A stretch of DNA of 64,000 nt from Thermopetrobacter sp964430935 (GCA_964430935.1 CAYSHK010000004.1:55951-119950), one strand, 5' to 3'; shown: positions 8,174-17,226, counted from the first letter of the stretch. The notes: generated from the sequence alone by a model not told the origin. A program made the numbers and translations.

Positions 8174-9357
8174 GCGACAGCAGGGGGGGCTTCTTCCGCC
8201 GTCTTTTCGGCAGGCGCGGGGACGAACCGGAAAAGGGCGCGCCGGAGCCGCGGAAAGAGCGTGAAGCGCGTGAAGCGTCGGAGGACGCCCCTTCTACGGA
8301 GGAGCCGGTGTCGGATGTCGCTCCGGCGGAGGCGGCGGAATCTCGCTCCGCGGCTCCGGAGGAGGAGACACCGGGAAAGGTGGAGGGGGAACCCGCCGCG
8401 TCCTCCACGGAGCCGGGGGAGGATTCCGGCGGAGGCGGCTGGCTGGCGCGTCTGCGCAAGGGGTTGAGCAAGTCCTCCTCGGTGCTCGGTGGCGGCATCG
8501 CCGGGATCTTCTCGAAACGGAAGCTGGATGCCGACACTCTCCAGGATCTCGAGGACATCCTCATCCAGGCGGATCTCGGCGTGGACATGGCCGAGCGCGT
8601 CATCGAGCGCATCCGCAAGGGGCGCTACGAGAAGGGCATCGGTCCCGACGAGGTGAAGGCCATCCTCGCGGAGGAGGTGACGAAGGTTCTGGAACCGGTG
8701 GAGAAGCCCTTCGACATTCCCCCGGACACCCGGCCCTTCGTGGTGCTGGTCGTGGGCGTGAACGGCTCCGGCAAGACCACCACCATCGGAAAGCTGGCGG
8801 CCATCGCCCGGGGGGAGGGCCATTCCGTGATGCTGGTGGCGGGCGACACCTTCCGGGCCGCCGCGGTGGAGCAGCTCGGCGTGTGGGCGGAACGGGCCGG
8901 GGCGCGTTTCATGAGCCGCGACACCGGGGCCGATCCGGCCGCGCTGGCCTTCGACGCCCTGCAGGCGGCGCGGAAGGAGGGCGTGGACATCGTCTTCATG
9001 GACACCGCGGGCCGCCTGCAGAACCGCAAGGAACTGATGGAGGAGCTGGCCAAGATCGTCCGCGTCATGAAGAAGGTCATTCCCGACGCGCCGCACGCGA
9101 CGCTGCTGGTGCTGGACGCGACGACCGGGCAGAACGCCATGAACCAGGTCGAGGTGTTCCGGGAGGTGGCCGGCGTGACGGGCCTCGTGATGACGAAACT
9201 TGACGGAACGGCACGTGGTGGCATTCTAGTCGCCATTGCCGAGCGGCATGGCATTCCCGTGCATGCCATCGGCGTGGGCGAGAAGATCGACGACCTGCAG
9301 CCGTTCGACGCGAAGGCCTTCGCGCGGGCCATCGCGGGAGTGGAGGAGAACGCATGA
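8170..9357 (+). CDS. ftsY: Signal recognition particle receptor FtsY
   Basis: 395 residues. FtsY docks SRP-ribosome complexes at the membrane. A long acidic, low-complexity A domain (about 1-100) precedes the four-helix N domain and the GTPase G domain. GTPase motifs are visible: GVNGSGKTTTIGKLA, DTFRAAAVEQL, DTAGRLQN and TKLDGTARGG. It overlaps both neighbours by 4 bases (ATGA at each end), so translation through mtaB-ftsY-yciB is probably coupled. Confidence 0.97.
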   Translation: MSDSRGGFFRRLFGRRGDEPEKGAPEPRKEREAREASEDAPSTEEPVSDVAPAEAAESRSAAPEEETPGKVEGEPAASSTEPGEDSGGGGWLARLRKGLSKSSSVLGGGIAGIFSKRKLDADTLQDLEDILIQADLGVDMAERVIERIRKGRYEKGIGPDEVKAILAEEVTKVLEPVEKPFDIPPDTRPFVVLVVGVNGSGKTTTIGKLAAIARGEGHSVMLVAGDTFRAAAVEQLGVWAERAGARFMSRDTGADPAALAFDALQAARKEGVDIVFMDTAGRLQNRKELMEELAKIVRVMKKVIPDAPHATLLVLDATTGQNAMNQVEVFREVAGVTGLVMTKLDGTARGGILVAIAERHGIPVHAIGVGEKIDDLQPFDAKAFARAIAGVEENA

Positions 9358-9944
9358 GCGCAACATCCGATCCGGAGGCGCGGAAGGAGCTGTCCCCGGG
9401 GCTGAAGCTGCTGATCGAGGCCGGCCCCCTGCTGGCCTTTTTCCTGGTCAATGCGAAATGGGGCATCTTCGCCGGGACGGCCGTCTACATGGTAGCGGCG
9501 TCCGCGGCCATGCTGGCCTCGTGGCTGCTCATCCGGCGGGTGGCGGTCATGCCCGTGGTGGCGCTGGTCTTCGTGCTCGCCTTCGGGGCGCTGACCATCT
9601 GGCTGCACGACGACACCTTCATCAAGATCAAGGTGACCCTCATCAACGCCCTCTTCGGCGCCATTCTTCTGACCGGGCTGGCCCTCGGCCGGCTGTGGCT
9701 GAAGCTCGTCATGGGAGAGGCTCTGGAGATGGACGACGAGGGCTGGCGCAAGCTGACCCTGCGCTGGGGGCTGTTCTTCCTGTTCCTCGCCGCTCTGAAC
9801 GAGGTCGTCTGGCGGTCGGTGTCCACCGACGCGTGGGTGAACTTCAAGGTTTTCGGTCTGCTGCCCATCACCTTCGTGTTCGCCTTCGCGCAGGCGCCGC
9901 TGATGCAGAGACACATGATCCAGAACAGGGAAGACGAAGCGTGA
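9354..9944 (+). CDS. yciB: Inner membrane septation protein A (YciB/IspZ)
   Basis: 196 residues. A polytopic inner-membrane protein linked to septation and envelope integrity. At least five hydrophobic segments are visible, and the conserved NE.VWR signature appears as LNEVVWRSVSTDAWVNFKVF. The C-terminal FAQAPLMQRHM is typical. Its place after ftsY is the usual alphaproteobacterial one. The stop codon overlaps the GTG start of fhs. Confidence 0.93.
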   Translation: MSATSDPEARKELSPGLKLLIEAGPLLAFFLVNAKWGIFAGTAVYMVAASAAMLASWLLIRRVAVMPVVALVFVLAFGALTIWLHDDTFIKIKVTLINALFGAILLTGLALGRLWLKLVMGEALEMDDEGWRKLTLRWGLFFLFLAALNEVVWRSVSTDAWVNFKVFGLLPITFVFAFAQAPLMQRHMIQNREDEA

Positions 9945-11617
9945 CCCCGCATTCCGACATCGACATCGCCCGTTCCGCCACTCTCCTGCCCATGGAGGAC
10001 ATAGCCGCGAAGATCGGCGTTCCGCCGGAGGCGCTCGTTCCCTTCGGGCGGGACAAGGCCAAGATCTCGCTGGATTTCGTGAGCGGACTGGACGGGCGCG
10101 GGGACGGCAGGCTGATCCTCGTCACCGCCATGACCCCCACGCCCGCGGGCGAGGGCAAGACGACCACGTCGGTGGGGCTGTGCGACGGCCTGAACCGGAT
10201 CGGCAGGAAGGCCGTCGTGTGTTTGAGGGAGCCTTCCCTCGGCCCCTGCTTCGGAATGAAGGGCGGCGCCGCCGGCGGCGGATACGCCCAGGTGGTCCCG
10301 ATGGAGGACATCAACCTCCACTTCACGGGCGACTTCCACGCCATCTCGGCGGCCAACAACCTTCTGGCCGCGATGATCGACAACCATTTCTACTGGTCGA
10401 ACGATCTGGGCATCGACCTGCGGCGCATCGGCTGGCGCCGCGTCGTGGACATGAACGACCGCTCCCTGCGCCAGGTGGTGACCTCCCTCGGCGGAGTGGC
10501 GAACGGCTTTCCGCGCGAGGGCGCGTTCGACATCACCGTGGCTTCCGAGGTCATGGCCATCCTCTGCCTGACGGACGGGCTGAAGGACCTCGAGCGCCGC
10601 CTCGGCGACATCGTCGTCGCGGAGACGCGGAAACGGGAGCCCATCACGGCGCGCGAAATCCGGGCCGAGGGTGCCATGGCCGTGCTGCTGAAGGATGCGC
10701 TGGCGCCCAATCTGGTGCAGACGCTGGAGAACAATCCCGCCTTCATCCATGGCGGCCCCTTCGCCAACATCGCGCACGGCTGCAACTCGCTCATCGCGAC
10801 GAAGACGGCGCTCAAGCTGGCGGACTACGTGGTCACGGAGGCCGGGTTCGGAGCGGACCTCGGCGCGGAGAAGTTCTTCGACATCAAGTGCCGGGCCGGA
10901 GGCCTGAAGCCCGACGCGGCGGTGGTGGTGGCCACGGTGCGGGCGCTGCGGTGGCAGGGGGGCGCGGATCGCGACACCCTGGACGAGCCGTCCGTGGAGC
11001 GTGTGAGGAAGGGACTGGCCAATCTGGCGCGCCATGTCCAGAACGTGAAGAAGTTCGGCGTTCCCGTGGTGGTGGCGATCAATCTCTTTTCCGGCGACAC
11101 GGAGGAGGAGCTGCAGGCGGTGGAGCGTCACTGCGCCGCGCAGGGCGTGAAGGCCGTCCGCTCGTCCCACTGGGCCGATGGCGGGCGCGGGGCGGAGGAA
11201 CTGGCCCGCGAGGTGGCGCGTCTGGCCGATGCAGGCATGAGCCAGTTCTCCCCGCTCTACTGCTCCGGCATGCCGCTGTGGGAGAAGGCGCGTACCATCG
11301 CCACGGAGATCTACGGGGCCGACGACATCATCGCCGACAAGAAGGTGCGCGACCGTTTCCGCCAGTTCCAGGACATGGGCTATGGCGATCTGCCCGTCTG
11401 CATGGCCAAGACGCAGTATTCCTTCTCCACCGATCCCAAACTGCGGGGAGCTCCGGGCGGCCACGTGGTGCCGATCCGCGAGGTGCGTCTCGCCGCGGGC
11501 GCGCGGTTCGTCGTGGCCGTCTGCGGGGAGATCATGACCATGCCCGGCCTGCCGCGTCATCCGGCGGCCGAGAACATCCGGCTGGACGACGAAGGAAAGG
11601 TGGAGGGGCTCTTCTGA
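9941..11617 (+). CDS. fhs: Formate-tetrahydrofolate ligase
   Basis: 558 residues from the GTG at 9941, matching the family's 555-560. This start overlaps the yciB stop (GTGA) and gives the expected N-terminus, ending in IARSATLLPMEDIAAKIG. The enzyme makes 10-formyl-THF from formate, ATP and THF for one-carbon metabolism. The ATP-binding loop TPTPAGEGKTTTSVGL and the region REPSLGPCFGMKGGAAGGG are intact. A second one-carbon gene, fau, lies about 4 kb downstream. Confidence 0.95.
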   Translation: MTPHSDIDIARSATLLPMEDIAAKIGVPPEALVPFGRDKAKISLDFVSGLDGRGDGRLILVTAMTPTPAGEGKTTTSVGLCDGLNRIGRKAVVCLREPSLGPCFGMKGGAAGGGYAQVVPMEDINLHFTGDFHAISAANNLLAAMIDNHFYWSNDLGIDLRRIGWRRVVDMNDRSLRQVVTSLGGVANGFPREGAFDITVASEVMAILCLTDGLKDLERRLGDIVVAETRKREPITAREIRAEGAMAVLLKDALAPNLVQTLENNPAFIHGGPFANIAHGCNSLIATKTALKLADYVVTEAGFGADLGAEKFFDIKCRAGGLKPDAAVVVATVRALRWQGGADRDTLDEPSVERVRKGLANLARHVQNVKKFGVPVVVAINLFSGDTEEELQAVERHCAAQGVKAVRSSHWADGGRGAEELAREVARLADAGMSQFSPLYCSGMPLWEKARTIATEIYGADDIIADKKVRDRFRQFQDMGYGDLPVCMAKTQYSFSTDPKLRGAPGGHVVPIREVRLAAGARFVVAVCGEIMTMPGLPRHPAAENIRLDDEGKVEGLF

Positions 11618-11624
11618 GGGCGTC

Positions 11625-12035
11625 TCAGTCCTTCTTCTTCCCGTCTCCTTCCTCGTGGGAGCGGATCAGCTTCTCCAGTCCCGCGACGGCCTCTTCGCCG
11701 GCCTCCCAGGCCTTCGCGGCGAGCTTGCGCAGGTCCTCGTAGTAGGAGCGCAGGGCCTCCGCCGTCTGTTCCAGGATGTCGCCGAAGACGAACACGAAGG
11801 CATCCATCGTCTCCAGAAGGATCAGCTTGGCCTCCATCCCCGCTTCCTTCAGGCCGTCCTCGATGCCGAGCAGCAGCTCCTGCAGGGCGGAGCGCTTCTC
11901 CTCCTCCCCGAGCTCCGGGTTCTCGGCGACCTGGCGGGCGGTGCGCCGGGCGTAGTCGACGACGGCGGTTCTGGCGTCCTCGGCCTCGCCGGCCAGCCTG
12001 CGGATCTCCTCGGCATGTTCCTTGCGCGTCTTCAT
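11625..12035 (-). CDS. Hypothetical all-helical protein
   Basis: 136 residues from the ATG at 12035. I do not recognise the family. It is rich in Glu, Ala, Lys and Leu, predicted almost entirely helical, with amphipathic stretches but no clear membrane segment, and ends in a lysine-rich GDGKKKD tail. The overall character recalls phasin-like or coiled-coil scaffolding proteins, which is only a resemblance. It is convergent with fhs (7-base gap) and apparently monocistronic. Confidence 0.7.
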   Translation of the reverse strand: MKTRKEHAEEIRRLAGEAEDARTAVVDYARRTARQVAENPELGEEEKRSALQELLLGIEDGLKEAGMEAKLILLETMDAFVFVFGDILEQTAEALRSYYEDLRKLAAKAWEAGEEAVAGLEKLIRSHEEGDGKKKD

Positions 12036-12151
12036 GGGTTGCTCCGTGTGAGAATGGATCGTGTTCCGCTTCTTCCGTCTCCCAGATATCGGCCTTCCCG
12101 GAGGCCCGGTAAAGAGGGGGCGGAGAATTTTTCGGGAGGCGAATGCGGGGC

Positions 12152-12180
12152 TTGCAAATCGGAACGCTTCGGCGTATTTC
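12152..12180 (+). promoter_or_regulatory. Putative sigma-70 promoter of tRNA-Thr(CGU)
   Basis: TTGCAA (12152-12157), a 17-base spacer, then TATTTC (12175-12180), about 43 bases before the tRNA. Spacing is ideal and both boxes are close to consensus. Confidence 0.45.
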
Positions 12181-12222
12181 TCGCCCATGAACAGGGCGGC
12201 TCCGCCGCCTTGCGCGTTCGGG

Positions 12223-12298
12223 GCCGGTGTAGCTCAGCTGGTAGAGCAACGCATTCGTAATGCGTGGGTCGGCGGTTCAAGTCCGTCCACCGGCACCA
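12223..12298 (+). tRNA. tRNA-Thr (anticodon CGU)
   Basis: 76 bases with an encoded CCA end. Acceptor strands GCCGGTG and CACCGGC pair fully with discriminator A. The anticodon stem ACGCA/TGCGT closes the loop TTCGTAA, giving anticodon CGT, which reads ACG. The T-arm GGTTCAAGTCC is standard. Confidence 0.97.
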
Positions 12299-12429
12299 TA
12301 TTCCATCGTTCCTCCATGCGCATCTGGCGAGGCGTCGAGCGGCGGACGACCGCCGGCGGAGCGGATTCCGCCGGCGGGTCGGTAACATGTGGGAGATGAT
12401 GTCGCGGCGGTCCGGAAGGGGATGTCCGT

Positions 12430-12804
12430 TCACGGTTTGCCGGGGCCGCCTTGCCGCCCGTTATCATCGCTTCTGTTCCGCCGGTCTCCGCCATCGGGCC
12501 CCATGGCCGGCGCCCGGTGCGAGATCACGCAGACCCGCGCCAGGGTGTGGCAGTTCACTCTCCAGTGCCGCCAGCGGAATTTGATGCCGTCGCAGCCGTA
12601 GAAGGGTTTCCGGTACCAGAAACGGCCCTTCCAGTAGTTGACGCAGAGACGGCGCACCTTGCTGGGCGATGCCTTGAAGTTGTAGCCCTTCACGCCGGGC
12701 AGCCAGACTGTCCGTTCCTTCGCTTCCGCGGGCATGGCTGTCATCAGCATTCCAGCCGTTGCGAGCGCGGCGACGGCGGCGATGGCATGGATGCGGTTGT
12801 TCAT
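12430..12804 (-). CDS. Small secreted cysteine-containing protein, unknown
   Basis: 124 residues. A Sec signal peptide is clear: MNNR, then a hydrophobic core with repeated Ala/Val, ending near AMPAEA (about residue 28). The mature part is basic and aromatic, with four cysteines (in RRLCVNYW, YGCDGI, NCHTL and RVCVIS) that could form two disulfides in the periplasm. The C-terminus is a hydrophilic Gly/Asp/Arg tail. A GGAGGAAAC site precedes the ATG. I do not recognise the family. Confidence 0.65.
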   Translation of the reverse strand: MNNRIHAIAAVAALATAGMLMTAMPAEAKERTVWLPGVKGYNFKASPSKVRRLCVNYWKGRFWYRKPFYGCDGIKFRWRHWRVNCHTLARVCVISHRAPAMGPDGGDRRNRSDDNGRQGGPGKP

Positions 12805-12973
12805 GGCTGTTTCCTCCCAGGATGCCAGACGGTCGCCCCTTTGCCCTTTGTTTTCACCTCTTCGGGTGTCGTATGGTCGTATATTGCGACAGGCTGCTTG
12901 AACCTTCGCTGAAATGGCCGTTCATCCATGATTAATGTTCACTTGCGGTCGCGGGGCCGTGGAAAGGAGCGCC

Positions 12974-13930
12974 ATGGCGGATGATCTTCCCGACGGCATG
13001 CGGATGGTGGCGGGGCGGAAGGTGCCCTTCACGCATCCCGGAAAGCTGCTCTATCCGGAGCAGGGCATCACGAAGGCCCGCCTCGCCGAGCATTACGAAC
13101 GGGTCTGGCCGCGCATGGCGCCGCTGCTGAAGGACCGGCCGCTCACCATCAAGCGCTATCCGCGCGGCCTGGGGCGGGGCGGCTTCTACCAGCGGCGGGT
13201 GCAGGAGTGGTTTCCGGAATGGGTGCGCACCGCGGAGCTGCCGATGAAGGAGGATCCGTCCCGCGTGGTGCGCGAGGTGGTGGCGGACCATCCGGCGACT
13301 CTGGTCTTCCTGGTCAACATCGGGGCTCTCGAGATCCATGCCTCGCTGGCGCGGGCCCGGGCGCCCGACCTGGCCGACATGATGATCTTCGACCTGGACC
13401 CCCCGGGCGATTTCACGGACGAGGTGCGGCGCGTCGCGGTGGAGTTCCGGGACATGCTCGCGGACCTCGGGCTGCCCGTCTACGTGAAGACCACGGGATC
13501 GCGGGGGTTCCACGTGACCGTTCCGCTGAAGCCCCGTTTCTCCTTCGATGTCACGCGGAAGCTGGCCCGGGCGCTGGCCGGGCGCATGATCGCGCGGGAT
13601 CCGGAGAACCTCACCCTCATGCCGCGCAAGGACGTCCGCCGGGGGCGCATCCTGATCGACATATGGCGCAACGCCTACGCCCAGACGGCCGTCGCCCCCT
13701 GGTCCACCCGCGCACGGGCGGGAGCGACGGTGGCGACGCCCCTGTCATGGGACGAGATGACGCAGGGCATCCATCCCCGCGCGTGGACCATCTCCAACAT
13801 CGGGCGGCGTCTGGAACTGCCCGATCCATGGGCCGATTTCTTCGACAGGGCGGTGGATCTGCGTTCGTGGGCGCGCACGGCGCCGGACGATCTCGCCGCG
13901 GCCCTCGGACCGGAGAGCGGGGACGGGTGA
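12974..13930 (+). CDS. Stand-alone LigD-type DNA polymerase (PolDom/Prim-Pol) protein
   Basis: 318 residues from the ATG at 12974, which has an AAAGGAG site; an upstream in-frame start lacks one. The whole protein corresponds to the polymerase/primase domain of LigD in bacterial end joining. Metal-binding aspartates are visible in MMIFDLDPPGD (about D140 and D142), followed by the nucleotide-binding TTGSRGFHVTVPL and a third acidic block RILIDIWRN. No ligase or nuclease domain is fused, and no Ku or ligase gene is within the window. It may act in gap filling or template-dependent repair, or work with partners encoded elsewhere. Confidence 0.85.
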   Translation: MADDLPDGMRMVAGRKVPFTHPGKLLYPEQGITKARLAEHYERVWPRMAPLLKDRPLTIKRYPRGLGRGGFYQRRVQEWFPEWVRTAELPMKEDPSRVVREVVADHPATLVFLVNIGALEIHASLARARAPDLADMMIFDLDPPGDFTDEVRRVAVEFRDMLADLGLPVYVKTTGSRGFHVTVPLKPRFSFDVTRKLARALAGRMIARDPENLTLMPRKDVRRGRILIDIWRNAYAQTAVAPWSTRARAGATVATPLSWDEMTQGIHPRAWTISNIGRRLELPDPWADFFDRAVDLRSWARTAPDDLAAALGPESGDG

Positions 13931-13960
13931 CGGTCCGCGACCGGTCGCCGCGGGGCGGCG

Positions 13961-14710
13961 TCAGGCGTCGGCGAGCTTCTGCATCACCTCGTCGGAGACC
14001 TCGAAGTTGGAATAGACGTTCTGCACGTCGTCGTCGTCCTCGAGGGCCTGGATGAGCTTCAGCATGGTGGCCGCCTTCTCCTCGCCCAGTTCGGTCATGG
14101 TCTTGGGCTTCCAGACGATCTTCACCGATTCCGGCTCGCCGAGAGCCTCGCCGAGGGCGGCGGAGACCTGCCCCAGATCCTCGAAGGCGCAGATGATGAT
14201 GTGGCCGTTCTCGTCGGAGACGACGTCGTCCGCTCCGGCCTCGATGGCCGCTTCCATGATGGTGTCGGCGTCCCCCGCCTCCGGCTTGTAGACGATTTCG
14301 CCGACGCGGTCGAACATGAAGGAGACGGACCCGGTTTCGCCGAGGTTCCCGCCGTACTTGGAGAAGGTGGAGCGCACGGAGGAGGCGGTGCGGTTGCGGT
14401 TGTCGGTGAGCGCCTCGACGATCACCGCGGCGCCGCCGGGGCCGTAGCCCTCGTAGCGCACTTCCTCGTAGTTCTCCGCATCGCCGCCCTTGGAGCGGTT
14501 GATGGCGCGCTCGATGTTGTCCTTGGGCATGGACTGGGCGCGGGCGTTCTGGATGGCCAGACGCAGGCGCGGGTTCGATTCCGGATCCGGGCCGCCCAGT
14601 TTCGCCGCCACGGTGATCTCGCGCGAGAGCTTGGCGAAGATCTTGGACCGCTTGGCGTCCTGGCGGCCCTTCCGATGCATGATGTTCTTGAACTGTGAAT
14701 GTCCAGCCAT
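13961..14710 (-). CDS. yebC: YebC/PmpR family protein (TACO1 homologue)
   Basis: 249 residues, the family length. The N-terminus MAGHSQFKNIMHRKGRQDA is the family hallmark and fixes the start at 14710; a TTG two codons upstream is not needed. Family members act as transcription regulators and, more recently recognised, as translation factors easing ribosome stalling. The stretch YEGYGPGGAAVIVEALTDN is conserved. It precedes the YmdB-like gene less commonly than it does ruvC; no ruv genes are present here. Confidence 0.94.
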   Translation of the reverse strand: MAGHSQFKNIMHRKGRQDAKRSKIFAKLSREITVAAKLGGPDPESNPRLRLAIQNARAQSMPKDNIERAINRSKGGDAENYEEVRYEGYGPGGAAVIVEALTDNRNRTASSVRSTFSKYGGNLGETGSVSFMFDRVGEIVYKPEAGDADTIMEAAIEAGADDVVSDENGHIIICAFEDLGQVSAALGEALGEPESVKIVWKPKTMTELGEEKAATMLKLIQALEDDDDVQNVYSNFEVSDEVMQKLADA

Positions 14711-14785
14711 GGTCAACCTGTCCGTTGGTAATTCGTCGGGATATGCCGGGATTTCGGCTTCATATGGCCCGAAACGGCCGCCAAG

Positions 14786-15604
14786 TCAAAAGTCCGGCCA
14801 GGTTTCGCGCAGCCGCCCGCCGGTGCGCAGGGGGGCGACGTTGCGGGCCAGCCCCGTGGCGTCGTCGGTCTCCACCAGCACGCCGCAGATGGTCGGCTCG
14901 CCCTTTGCCGGCGTGAAGCGGGAGGAGGGGATGCGCCGGGTGAAGCGGTTGAGCGGCTCGTCCTTGTCCATGCCGATCACCGAATCGTAGTCGCCGCACA
15001 TGCCGGCGTCGGTCATGTAGGCGGTGCCGTCCGGCAGGATCTGCGCATCCCCGGTCGGCACGTGGGTGTGGCTGCCCACCACCAGCGAGGCCCGGCCGTC
15101 GCAGAAATGGCCCATGGCCATCTTCTCCGAGGTGATCTCGGCGTGCATGTCCACCACCACGGCGTCGGCGCCCTCGCCCAGCGGGCATGCGGCCAGCTCC
15201 CGCTCCACCGCCGCGAACGGATCGTCCAGCAGCGGATGCATGTAGACCTGTCCCATCGGCGCCAGGACCAGCACCCGCCTGCCGTCCGCCGTTTCGTAGA
15301 GTCCGGCGCCGCGGCCCGGCGTTCCGGACGGATAGTTGAGCGGACGCAGCAGCCTCGGCTGCCGCTCGATGAAGACGAGCGCCTCGCGCTGGTCGAAGGC
15401 GTGGTTGCCCGTGGTGACGGCGTCCGCGCCGGCGTCGATCAGTTCGTCGCAGATTTCCTCGGTGATGCCGAAACCGCCGGCGGCGTTCTCTCCGTTGACG
15501 ATGGCGAAATCCACGGAAAGGCGCTCGCGGATCTCCGGCAGCCGGTCGATCACGGCCCGGCGGGCGGCGCGCCCCACGATGTCTCCGAGAAAAAGTATGC
15601 GCAT
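14786..15604 (-). CDS. YmdB-like metallophosphoesterase (TIGR00282)
   Basis: 272 residues. The family are dimetal phosphodiesterases; the studied Bacillus YmdB hydrolyses cyclic nucleotides. Motifs are MRILFLGDIVGRAARRA (metal Asp), IVNGENAAGGFGI, TTGNHAFDQ and the C-terminal VVGSHTHVPTGD with its histidine pair. It follows fau by 14 bases in the same direction, so co-transcription is likely. Confidence 0.92.
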   Translation of the reverse strand: MRILFLGDIVGRAARRAVIDRLPEIRERLSVDFAIVNGENAAGGFGITEEICDELIDAGADAVTTGNHAFDQREALVFIERQPRLLRPLNYPSGTPGRGAGLYETADGRRVLVLAPMGQVYMHPLLDDPFAAVERELAACPLGEGADAVVVDMHAEITSEKMAMGHFCDGRASLVVGSHTHVPTGDAQILPDGTAYMTDAGMCGDYDSVIGMDKDEPLNRFTRRIPSSRFTPAKGEPTICGVLVETDDATGLARNVAPLRTGGRLRETWPDF

Positions 15605-15618
15605 GACGGGATGGTCCC

Positions 15619-16224
15619 TCAGGCCTCTGTGCCGATGGGGCCGATGGTCTGCCTGTCGGTGACGATCCAGTCAAGGGGTTGATCCGTTTCCTCCCGCGGC
15701 AGCCGGTCCATCTCCTGTCCGGAATAGGCGACGCCCACGGCCGTCACCATGCCGCCGCCGGCGCGCAGGGCCGCCAGCGTCCTGTCGTAGTAGCCGCCGC
15801 CGTAGCCGAGGCGGAAGCCCTCCCTGTCGAATGCGGCGAGCGGCACCAGCAGGATCTCCGGTCTGCGCTCCGGGCGGTTGCGGGGCGGCACCGGGATGCC
15901 GAATTCCCCTTCCTCCAGTGGATCTCCGGGCGTCCATTCGCGGAAGACGAGGGGCGCGTTGCGCCTCTCCACCACGGGCAGGACGAGGGTGCGTCCCGAT
16001 TCCGCGATCTGTTCCATGAGGGGGCGGATGTCTATTTCGTGGCGCACGGGGACATGGCCCGCGACGATGCGGCCGGGAAGCTCCCGCAGAAGTTCCATCA
16101 CGCGGGCCGCGAGCCGTCGGGCCGCCACGGGGCCGGTGGCATGGGCCATCATGGCGCGTGCCGCCAGCGCGTTGCGCCGCAGCGTCCGCTTGTCTTCGGG
16201 AGATATGCGGAAGGATGTGCTCAT
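15619..16224 (-). CDS. fau: 5-formyltetrahydrofolate cyclo-ligase
   Basis: 201 residues from ATG 16224. It converts 5-formyl-THF with ATP to 5,10-methenyl-THF. The diagnostic C-terminal loop LGYGGGYYDRTLAAL and the earlier LVPLAAFD block are present. In many proteobacteria this gene follows zapA and the 6S RNA gene, exactly as here. A longer in-frame start at 16308 would run into the 6S RNA and lacks family support. Confidence 0.93.
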   Translation of the reverse strand: MSTSFRISPEDKRTLRRNALAARAMMAHATGPVAARRLAARVMELLRELPGRIVAGHVPVRHEIDIRPLMEQIAESGRTLVLPVVERRNAPLVFREWTPGDPLEEGEFGIPVPPRNRPERRPEILLVPLAAFDREGFRLGYGGGYYDRTLAALRAGGGMVTAVGVAYSGQEMDRLPREETDQPLDWIVTDRQTIGPIGTEA

Positions 16225-16321
16225 GCCCCTGCATGGCCCGCCTCCGGGCATGCCGTCAAGGGGCGTGCGGAACGTCCACCGCGATGCGGCGGGTGGCTCG
16301 GCCGCCATGGCCGTGCGGAAC

Positions 16322-16475
16322 AGTAATCCCGGGTTCCCGCATGAGCAGGTGGGCGCCGTGTGCGCAAGACCACGGTCAGGCGCAGGGACAGCTCCCTGGG
16401 ATTGAGTTAAGGCCCCTGGGAAAAACTTCCGTCACGAACCAGGCAGCTTCGCCAGCGGCGAATGTAGGCATTCCG
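16322..16475 (-). ncRNA. ssrS: 6S RNA (RNA polymerase regulator)
   Basis: On the minus strand, between zapA and fau, the position typical of ssrS. The RNA reads CCTGGTTC near its 5' side, then a central block with GGGGCCTTAACTC and a CCCAGGGAGCTGTCCCTG arm, and closes with GAACCCGGG that pairs with the 5' GGTTC. The GCCTTAA element of the central bubble is characteristic of 6S RNAs. It binds the housekeeping RNA polymerase holoenzyme in stationary phase. The ends are approximate. Confidence 0.75.
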
Positions 16476-16495
16476 GAAGCGCCTGTGAAGGGGCG

Positions 16496-16918
16496 TCAGT
16501 TTCCGGCCGTGCCGGGCTCCGGTTCGGTTTCGCCCTCTGCCTCCTCCGGTGCGGAGGCGAGATAGGTCGTGGCCGTGCTGGCGAGGGTCTCCAGCCTCTG
16601 GGCGGCGGCTTCCAGTGTGCGGGCGGCCGCGTTGTCCATGGCCAGCGCCTGCTTCTCGGCCAGCGAGCGGGTCGCGCGCAGGTCGGCGAGCTGGCGTTCC
16701 AGCTCGGCGCGCGCCTTCTCGGATTCGGAGTACTTGTCCGCCAGCACGAGCGCCGCCATGATGAGCAGACGGAGATCCCCCAGCTGTCCCACGGAGGCGA
16801 CGATGTTGTCCACCTCCTCGTTGATCATCGCGGCGAGACCGCGCAGGTGCTCCTCCTGACCGTCGTCGCACTGCATCGTGTAGTTGCGACCGATGATCTG
16901 CACGACTACCTGGGCCAT
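16496..16918 (-). CDS. zapA: Cell division protein ZapA
   Basis: 140 residues, longer than the usual 100-110 because of an Ala/Glu-rich tail. ZapA crosslinks FtsZ filaments at the Z ring. The N-terminal domain MAQVVVQIIGRNYTMQCDDG followed by LAAMINEEV and the long coiled coil (about 50-125) are typical. It follows a second coiled-coil gene by 14 bases and precedes 6S RNA. Confidence 0.92.
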   Translation of the reverse strand: MAQVVVQIIGRNYTMQCDDGQEEHLRGLAAMINEEVDNIVASVGQLGDLRLLIMAALVLADKYSESEKARAELERQLADLRATRSLAEKQALAMDNAAARTLEAAAQRLETLASTATTYLASAPEEAEGETEPEPGTAGN

Positions 16919-16932
16919 GGTCCGCCGCTCCC

Positions 16933-17226
16933 CTATCCCTGATCCTTTTCGCCGAGCACGGCCCGGATGCGTTTCATCGCCTTGTCGATCCGCAGCATGG
17001 CCTGGCGGTTCAGGTCGGTCAGTTCCTTCGCCCGCCGCCGCAGGTTCTCCAGTTCCTCCCGCAGGCGGTCGGTGTCGGCCTTCAGCGCCTCGTTCTCCCT
17101 GCGCAGCTCCGCTTCCTTCGCGCGTTCGGCTGCCAGACGGGCGAAGGAGGCCTCCACCTGCTCCAGCGCCGCCTCGAATCTCCGTACGGCCGCGTCCATC
17201 TTCGCCTGTGTCGTCATGGCCGTCAT
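16933..17226 (-). CDS. DUF4164 coiled-coil protein
   Basis: 97 residues from the ATG at 17226 (a second ATG at 17217 is also possible; both sit behind AAAGGGGCGG). The entire protein is a heptad-rich coiled coil, with ELRRENEALKADTDRLREEL as its core. DUF4164 proteins regularly lie beside zapA in Alphaproteobacteria, which suggests a divisome role analogous to ZapB; this is context inference only. Confidence 0.82.
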   Translation of the reverse strand: MTAMTTQAKMDAAVRRFEAALEQVEASFARLAAERAKEAELRRENEALKADTDRLREELENLRRRAKELTDLNRQAMLRIDKAMKRIRAVLGEKDQG

